A stretch of DNA of 6,792 nt from an uncultured Collinsella sp. (GTDB lineage Bacteria; Actinomycetota; Coriobacteriia; Coriobacteriales; Coriobacteriaceae): the NCBI GenBank assembly GCA_900554135.1, contig USFU01000093.1, positions 1 through 6,792 of the forward strand, read 5' to 3'. The first letter of the stretch is position 1; each line of letters starts with the position of its first letter. A program made the position numbers and the translations under genes. Below, piece by piece: positions 1-4,066 of this stretch. Under the pieces are notes generated by a model, which did not search any database, had not been told where the DNA came from, and saw only the letters and a program-made list of their open reading frames with translations.

Positions 1-46
1 CATCAAACAGCGCGTCTATGGTTTATAAGTCTTCGATAACCACCCG

Positions 47-946
47 TCACTCTGAATCAAACGACATGTCACCCGAATCGACTTCAAAACGATACGTGGC
101 AGACTTGTCACCGTTATCGAATTCAAGATTCAAAATGGTCTCGCCGTCGTAGCCAAGCGGAAGGAAATCGCTCTCGAAGTCGCCGCTGCCCAAGGTGAGG
201 CTCGCCTTAAAGCCCGTCGAGTTCGGAACCGTCATCTCCACATCGCCCGAGCCCACACTCACGTCCATCGACTTCGCGGGGGCCTGGTAAAGCTCGAGCG
301 TCACATCGCCCGAACCGACCTCAGCGCTAAGCGCATCAGTCACGCTGCCCGTAAACTCTACATCTCCCGCACCCAGGAAAAGATCGAAACCATCACAGAT
401 GACACCGGCAATCTGCAGATCACCCGAGCCCACGTGCGCGTTGACTCCCTTCAGATGTTCGGCAACACGGCGCGGCAGCTCGACCGTAACTGAGCGATCG
501 ATTGCCTTACCGTCATCACTTCCAAACTGGGAAACCTTGAGCGTCGAGTCCTCGACGGATGCGATGTTTTGCGTCGCGGCCTTGGAGGCATCCATACCCT
601 CGGCAACGCGCCCCCGCTCGATAACGCGAGCCTTGTTGCCATCAACAACCTTGACGTCCACCGAAGCCGCATTGATATCGAAATCGAGGTAGCGGAACTC
701 ATCGGCATCAAAAGTCGTGCTCGAAAGCTGCTGAGGCCGAGCGGAATAGTTACCGCTATTCAAGGAATCGTCCTCGTCAAACATATCGTCAAAATCAGAC
801 AAATGGCCAGATAAAATGCCGGTCGTACGCACCATATCGGAATGGGCCAATACCCGCGAAGCGCCAAAGACAAGCCCAATGATGAGTACAAACGCCCCAA
901 CGCCAACGCCCAAGCGCACCCTGGATTCATGCGAAAGCTTCATCAT
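47..946 (-). CDS. Membrane-anchored DUF4097-type beta-solenoid protein (putative adhesin family)
   Basis: This gene encodes 299 residues. Residues about 13-30 form one hydrophobic segment after a short basic N-terminus, which reads as an uncleaved signal anchor with the rest outside the membrane. Residues 50-60 are very acidic. From about residue 86 to the end the protein is beta-rich with a recurring turn: GSGD at 173, GAGD at 192, GSGD at 211, 232 and 253, then degenerate copies DNGD at 277 and DSGD at 290. The first five copies are spaced 19-21 residues apart. This is the look of the DUF4097 / 'putative adhesin' beta-solenoid family, whose biochemical role is unknown. The start is the first of two consecutive ATGs. 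It overlaps the stop of the upstream regulator gene by four bases (ATGA) and has a GAGG Shine-Dalgarno seven bases upstream, so translation is probably coupled. An envelope-stress or signal-input role is inferred from the pairing. Family call fairly sure; function not known. Confidence 0.82.
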   Translation of the reverse strand: MMKLSHESRVRLGVGVGAFVLIIGLVFGASRVLAHSDMVRTTGILSGHLSDFDDMFDEDDSLNSGNYSARPQQLSSTTFDADEFRYLDFDINAASVDVKVVDGNKARVIERGRVAEGMDASKAATQNIASVEDSTLKVSQFGSDDGKAIDRSVTVELPRRVAEHLKGVNAHVGSGDLQIAGVICDGFDLFLGAGDVEFTGSVTDALSAEVGSGDVTLELYQAPAKSMDVSVGSGDVEMTVPNSTGFKASLTLGSGDFESDFLPLGYDGETILNLEFDNGDKSATYRFEVDSGDMSFDSE

Positions 947-1659
947 TCATCACCCTCTTTGACGACCGGCTCAGCGGTGGTCGCGGTAGCCACGTCAGTA
1001 TCAACCGAAGCGGAAGCATTCTGAGCCCTAGTTGTCACCGGCGCCGGACCAACCTGGATATCCCCACGCGCCCAATCGCCATCGAGCGCACGAGCCACCC
1101 AGTGATAAATGGGAATCGTAAAGAAGATCAGCGCGGCAAAGGGACCGGCACCAAACAGGAACATCAGCAAAAAGAACAGCAGCCAGCACACGGCCCAATA
1201 CGGGAACGACTGGAACGGGCCCTTCACCGGAGTCGAGCCAACCGCGGTGCCACTCGTCGCCTGCGCCGTAGCGGCATTGGCGGCCTGCGCACTCCAGCTT
1301 GCCGCCTGCGCCGCCTTGGCCGCGGCATCACTTGCCTGCGTAGCTGCCTCCGTGGCGCGTGCCGCCGCCTCATGGGTGCGGGCGCGCTCTGCCGCCTCGG
1401 CCTCGCGCTGACGGGCGCGGTCCTCGTTCTCAAACTCGATATCGTCCTCGATCTCGTCGCTCGGATTGAGCAGCTCGTCCAGGCTCACACCATAGAGCTT
1501 GGCGAGCGAGATCAGGTTCTCGGTATCGGGCGAGCTCTCCGCGCGCTCCCATTTACTGACCGCCTGGCGCGACAGCCCCAGCTTTCGCGCCAGCCCTTCT
1601 TGGCTAAAACCCTTGCTGCGACGAAGGTCTGCGAGCCGCTGCGCAGTTTCTACATTCAT
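943..1659 (-). CDS. XRE-family HTH regulator with Ala-rich linker and C-terminal membrane hairpin
   Basis: This gene encodes 238 residues. Residues about 5-62 are a canonical XRE/Cro-C1 helix-turn-helix (G-F-S-Q-E at 17-21, L-S-R-Q-A-V-S-K-W-E at 29-38, then the typical L-A-K-L-Y-G-V-S-L-D-E-L-L end). Residues 67-80 are acidic. Residues 81-135 are an alanine-, glutamate- and glutamine-rich probable helix or coiled coil. Residues 153-188 are strongly hydrophobic with a Gly-Ala-Gly-Pro break at 170-173, suggesting two membrane helices in a hairpin. A 45-residue polar tail follows. The reading frame stays open upstream to 1908, but the ATG at 1659 is chosen because AGGAGG lies four bases before it and the HTH begins directly after. 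It is first in a two-gene operon and overlaps the DUF4097 gene by four bases. By inference it is a membrane-tethered transcription factor that regulates its own operon in response to the envelope. The regulator call is very likely; the signal is unknown. Confidence 0.88.
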   Translation of the reverse strand: MNVETAQRLADLRRSKGFSQEGLARKLGLSRQAVSKWERAESSPDTENLISLAKLYGVSLDELLNPSDEIEDDIEFENEDRARQREAEAAERARTHEAAARATEAATQASDAAAKAAQAASWSAQAANAATAQATSGTAVGSTPVKGPFQSFPYWAVCWLLFFLLMFLFGAGPFAALIFFTIPIYHWVARALDGDWARGDIQVGPAPVTTRAQNASASVDTDVATATTAEPVVKEGDE

Positions 1660-1663
1660 GGTT

Positions 1664-1669
1664 CCTCCT
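1664..1669 (-). promoter_or_regulatory. Strong Shine-Dalgarno that fixes the regulator start
   Basis: Read on the minus strand, these bases are AGGAGG, followed by AACC and then the ATG at 1659. No comparable site precedes the in-frame upstream starts between 1660 and 1908. The upstream residues also lack any domain, so the shorter 238-residue protein is preferred. Confidence 0.85.
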
Positions 1670-1708
1670 ATGTGATGCCAGCCGTGCCGCCGGACCGCTT
1701 TTGTTCTT

Positions 1709-1718
1709 AAGGCGCCTT
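1709..1718. promoter_or_regulatory. Perfect 10-bp palindrome in the regulator leader
   Basis: The bases AAGGCGCCTT form a perfect palindrome about 50 bases upstream of the regulator start. It could be a protein-binding site. It is short and GC-centred, so chance occurrence is possible. No consensus was recognised. Confidence 0.25.
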
Positions 1719-1762
1719 GCACAGTTAAAAATCTATCCGCCACCGCCAAAAGCATGCCACCT

Positions 1763-1768
1763 ATTCTA
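1763..1768 (-). promoter_or_regulatory. Candidate -10 box for the regulator/DUF4097 operon
   Basis: On the minus strand this is TAGAAT, a five-of-six match to TATAAT. It lies about 95 bases before the regulator ATG. No good -35 box sits 16-18 bases upstream. TTGTCA (1784-1779) is only 10 bases away, which is too close. The expected -35 position is instead occupied by the 13-bp dyad at 1782-1794, which would fit a regulated promoter. This is a visual match only. Confidence 0.3.
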
Positions 1769-1781
1769 GTGAGATTTTTGA

Positions 1782-1794
1782 CAACCGGCGGTTG
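1782..1794. promoter_or_regulatory. 13-bp perfect dyad, candidate operator
   Basis: CAACCG-G-CGGTTG is a perfect 6+1+6 inverted repeat in the divergent intergenic region. It lies at the -35 position of the candidate minus-strand promoter. It also starts inside a plus-strand TTGACA at 1778-1783, so a bound dimer could affect both directions. XRE regulators commonly bind short dyads near their own promoter, so autoregulation is a reasonable but untested inference. Confidence 0.4.
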
Positions 1795-1850
1795 CGGGTG
1801 CATATGAGCTGCGGAAATGTGTCCAAACAAAGCAATGACCCGTAGCTTGG

Positions 1851-1880
1851 TTGTCCCCGTTGCGGCGTTAACGGTAGTAT
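1851..1880 (+). promoter_or_regulatory. Candidate promoter for the Trm9-like methyltransferase gene
   Basis: TTGTCC at 1851-1856 and TAGTAT at 1875-1880 are separated by 18 bases, each matching four of six consensus positions. Transcription would start near 1887, giving a leader of about 40 bases before the GTG at 1927. If correct, the alternative ATG at 1879 would lie inside the -10 box and could not be used from this promoter. A second weaker possibility is TTGACA at 1778-1783 with CATATG at 1801-1806. Confidence 0.35.
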
Positions 1881-1926
1881 GGTCGTACTGTTTATTCCGC
1901 ACCGCCAACGGAGGGAGTTCCGCGCC

Positions 1927-2799
1927 GTGAACCGCGATTTCGCCTCATCGCTCATCCAGCTCAACAACACGTTCTATCGCGAGCACTCCGCCTCCTTCTC
2001 CGATACGCGTCAGGCCCCGTGGCCCGGCTGGGTGCGCACCATGGATATCGCGCTCGAGCAGCTCGACGTCGCCACAATCGAGCATCCCGTCCGCGTCTTC
2101 GATCTTGCCTGCGGCAATATGCGATTCGAGAACTTTGCCGCCGGCGGCGCACTTGCCGCCAAGGGCGTCGACGGAGCAAACCCCTCGGCAGATGCCAGCT
2201 GCCCCTTCGAGTTCTATGGTGTCGACTCGTGTCAAGACCTGGCCATCGATGCACATGGCCACGCACTGCGCATTCCCAACCTGCACTTCCAGGAGCTCGA
2301 TGTGCTCGACGCCCTTATGAAGCTCAACCCCGCCGAGACACCCGACGTGCTTTTCGACGCACCGCTCGCCGACATCTCGGTCTGCTTTGGCTTTATGCAC
2401 CACGTGCCGTCGTGCGAATACCGCGTGCGCGTGCTCGACGCCTTGGTGCGCCAGACGCGCCCGGGCGGCATCATCGCCATTAGCTTTTGGGAGTTTATGA
2501 ACGACGAGCGCATGGCGCGCAAGGCCGTTCGCGCCGAGGCCCGCGCCGAGCTCACCCCGCCGTTTGAGGGTTACGATTCCGCGCAGTTTGAAGCCGGTGA
2601 CCACCTCATTGGCTGGCAAAACGACCGCCACGCCTACCGCTATTGCCATCACTTTGACGATCAGCAGATCACCGACCTGGTGCGCGGCGTCCGTACGTTC
2701 TACAAGAGCGGCGAGGTCCCCGTGCGCGAGCTTGAGCGCTTCCATGCCGACGGTCGTAGCGGCGATCTCAACCGCTATGTGATTCTCAAGCGCCTGTAG
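1927..2799 (+). CDS. Class I SAM-dependent methyltransferase resembling Trm9/ALKBH8 tRNA methyltransferases
   Basis: This gene encodes 290 residues from the GTG start. It is a Rossmann-type methyltransferase. Motif I is D-L-A-C-G-N-M-R-F at 59-67, the ribose-binding acidic residue is D100 in Y-G-V-D, and the post-motif region is F-G-F-M-H-H-V at 154-160, followed by T-R-P-G-G-I-I-A-I-S-F-W at 177-188. Outside the generic fold it carries hallmarks I recall from yeast Trm9 and human ALKBH8: F-Y-R-E-H-S-A-S-F-S-D-T-R-x-x-P-W at 17-32, the H-H pair, and Y-R-Y-C-H-H-F at 237-243. Those enzymes methyl-esterify carboxymethyl-uridine at the tRNA wobble position; the bacterial substrate is unknown. 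An ATG at 1879 is in frame, but GTG 1927 is preferred: GGAG at 1914-1917 gives nine-base spacing, and the conserved N-terminus starts just after. About 20 extra residues lie between motif I and D100 compared with typical members. Methyltransferase certain; tRNA substrate inferred. Confidence 0.85.
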   Translation: MNRDFASSLIQLNNTFYREHSASFSDTRQAPWPGWVRTMDIALEQLDVATIEHPVRVFDLACGNMRFENFAAGGALAAKGVDGANPSADASCPFEFYGVDSCQDLAIDAHGHALRIPNLHFQELDVLDALMKLNPAETPDVLFDAPLADISVCFGFMHHVPSCEYRVRVLDALVRQTRPGGIIAISFWEFMNDERMARKAVRAEARAELTPPFEGYDSAQFEAGDHLIGWQNDRHAYRYCHHFDDQQITDLVRGVRTFYKSGEVPVRELERFHADGRSGDLNRYVILKRL

Positions 2800-2837
2800 G
2801 CACCGACGGCTTACTGCCGAGCTGTGCCGCGTCTTTC

Positions 2838-2860
2838 GGGCAAACTATGCCCACCCTTTT
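2838..2860 (+). terminator. Weak candidate intrinsic terminator after the Trm9-like gene
   Basis: GGGCA (2838-2842) and TGCCC (2848-2852) can pair as a 5-bp stem with a five-base loop. ACCC and then four T residues follow. The stem is short and the T run is offset, so termination would be inefficient at best. Confidence 0.28.
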
Positions 2861-2867
2861 CAACCCA

Positions 2868-2894
2868 TTGACGGAACGCGCAGCTATGCGTTCC
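2868..2894 (+). promoter_or_regulatory. Candidate -35 box and hairpin upstream of the TrmB-like gene
   Basis: TTGACG at 2868-2873 is a good -35 match, but the AT-rich -10-like bases (CATATT at 2894-2899) are 20 bases away. Between them GGAACGC (2873-2879) and GCGTTCC (2888-2894) form a perfect 7-bp inverted repeat with an eight-base gap. It could act as an operator or as a leader hairpin 22 bases before the start codon. The function is a guess. Confidence 0.27.
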
Positions 2895-2916
2895 ATATTT
2901 ATGACCAAGGAGCCTC

Positions 2917-3798
2917 ATGGGAGCCGTCCACGTTCGCACGCCTAAGAACTTTGTGCTCGAGAAGCGCCTGGAGCGCTACGCCGATGCGATTGAGACGAAC
3001 CCCGAGGCCTATGTCGGAGATTGGCGCGAGGCTTGCGCGCCAGTTGGCAGCAAGCCCTTCGAGTATCTTCACCTGGATCTTGGCTGTGGCAAGGGAACGT
3101 ACCTCGTAGAGCGCGCAGCCCGCGAGCCAAACACCCTCTTTATCGGTATGGACCAGGAGCCCATCTGCATCGCCTATGCCGCGCAGAAAATCTGCGAGCA
3201 GGAGCTGCCCAATGCGCTCGTCCTGCCCCGAGGCGCCGCATCGCTGCCACAGCTGTTTGCCGCAGGCGAGCTCGATGCCATCACCATCAACTTTCCCACG
3301 CCGCAGCCCAAGGCCAAGTACGCCAAAAAACGACTCGTCCATGTCGACCATCTGATGCTCTACCGCCCGCTCTTTGCAGTCGGCGCCACCGTCACACTGC
3401 GAACCGACAGCAAGCCTCTGCGCGACTACGCCCTGGGGCAGTTTGCCGCGGCCGGCTACGACACACTTTGGGTAAGCGACGACGTCCGCCGCGACCATCC
3501 CGAGCATCCCGAGACCGAGTACGAGTGTCGCACGCGCGAGATGGGTGCCGTCGTCTATGGCATTTGCGCTACACCCGGCGCGGAGCCTACCGAAGAGCAA
3601 CTCGCGGCAGGCCGGGCGCAAGAGCAGAGCCTCGCCTGCTATCTGCCCGATAACCTTGATGAGCTCGCCTATGTACCTCTGGGCATGGAAGAGGCCGTCG
3701 AGAACTTTAAAAACCGCGCCCGCAAAGGCAAGAAGCCTTTACCGCAGGAGTCCCAGAGGCCTCTGATGGTCGCGGCGTCGGCAAACAAGCGCAAATAG
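2917..3798 (+). CDS. Divergent TrmB-like tRNA (guanine-N7) methyltransferase with C-terminal extension
   Basis: This gene encodes 293 residues, longer than the roughly 210-240 usual for TrmB. The order of elements matches TrmB: the N-terminal R-x-P-K region (7-10), SAM motif L-D-L-G-C-G-K-G at 53-60, acidic G-M-D at 77-79, I-N-F-P-T-P-Q-P-K-A-K-Y-A-K-K-R at 124-139, L-R-T-D at 161-164 and T-E-Y-E-C-R-T-R-E-M-G at 200-210. TrmB methylates G46 of tRNA at N7 in the cytoplasm. The oddity is that the family's F-P-D-P-W signature reads F-P-T-P-Q here, losing both the conserved Asp and Trp. Residues 218-293 form an extension ending in a basic tail (K-N-R-A-R-K-G-K-K at 265-273). The ATG start has AAGGAG four bases upstream. 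It lies 117 bases after the Trm9-like gene and could be co-transcribed with it. TrmB fold likely; retained m7G46 activity uncertain, so no symbol is given. Confidence 0.8.
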   Translation: MGAVHVRTPKNFVLEKRLERYADAIETNPEAYVGDWREACAPVGSKPFEYLHLDLGCGKGTYLVERAAREPNTLFIGMDQEPICIAYAAQKICEQELPNALVLPRGAASLPQLFAAGELDAITINFPTPQPKAKYAKKRLVHVDHLMLYRPLFAVGATVTLRTDSKPLRDYALGQFAAAGYDTLWVSDDVRRDHPEHPETEYECRTREMGAVVYGICATPGAEPTEEQLAAGRAQEQSLACYLPDNLDELAYVPLGMEEAVENFKNRARKGKKPLPQESQRPLMVAASANKRK

Positions 3799-3821
3799 GC
3801 GCCAGCGAACGGCCCTCAAAT

Positions 3822-3944
3822 CTAAGTGAGTAGACTTTTTTGCAATAGCCAAGCACAGCCCGCATAGCGAAAAATAAAACCGCAGGTAGATCCCTTGCGC
3901 AAAAGCCATGTGCTCGCGATATTGCAAAAAGTCTACTCACTTAG
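3822..3944. repeat. 123-bp element bounded by 24/25-bp inverted repeats
   Basis: The left arm (3822-3846, beginning CTAAGTGAGTAGAC) and right arm (3921-3944, ending GTCTACTCACTTAG) are reverse complements except for one base, six T against five A in the homopolymer. After a small internal mismatch the pairing resumes with AGCACA (3852-3857) against TGTGCT (3909-3914). The centre contains a further imperfect hairpin, CGCAGG (3881-3886) against CCTTGCG (3893-3899). The core is AT-richer than the genes around it. No transposase and no clear target-site duplication are present. It could be a MITE-like or repetitive palindromic element, a bidirectional termination structure, or a structured RNA. 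It supplies the false ATG at 3908 for the helicase frame. Confidence 0.72.
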
Positions 3945-4066
3945 CTGGCGACCGCACCAAACAGCTGGACAGAACGCCCATTTCCTGCATTTTCTTGCCT
4001 GCGAACGCATCGATGCGACGCTACGCCATAATGGATGGCGAACAAACGCGAGAGAAAGCAAACCAC
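3945..4066 (+). other. Helicase leader region without a clear signal
   Basis: These bases separate the inverted-repeat element from the chosen helicase start. TTGCCT at 3995-4000 and CATAAT at 4027-4032 look like promoter boxes but are 26 bases apart, too far for one promoter. An in-frame ATG at 4031 would add 12 residues but has no Shine-Dalgarno. No terminator, RNA gene or riboswitch was recognised. Confidence 0.4.

Noticed and set aside
1250..1400. Possible tandem DNA repeat in the alanine-rich stretch
   Set aside because: The bases are rich in GCC/GCG-type codons on the coding strand but no fixed unit length repeats; it is protein low complexity rather than a DNA tandem repeat.
1102..1710. 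Open frame of 202 codons on the plus strand opposite the XRE regulator
   Set aside because: It is Arg/Leu-rich, low-complexity translation of the antisense of the alanine-rich linker, with no domain, and it crosses the regulator's promoter region.
1660..1908. N-terminal extension of the XRE regulator by 83 codons
   Set aside because: The HTH starts right after the ATG at 1659, which has a strong AGGAGG. The extension has no domain and would cover the candidate promoter and dyads.
1945..2745. Open frame of 266 codons opposite the Trm9-like methyltransferase
   Set aside because: Antisense to a gene with clear motifs; its translation shows no family resemblance and mirrors the codon bias of the real gene.
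2899..3621. Open frame of 240 codons opposite the TrmB-like gene
   Set aside because: Same reasoning: a shadow of a well-supported gene with no domain and no ribosome binding site noted.
3822..3944. CRISPR-like repeats
   Set aside because: There are only two arms and they are inverted, not direct; no spacer-repeat periodicity exists.
3908..4066. N-terminal extension of the helicase from the ATG at 3908
   Set aside because: The ATG falls inside the inverted-repeat element and the first extra residues are encoded by the repeat arm; no Shine-Dalgarno is present.
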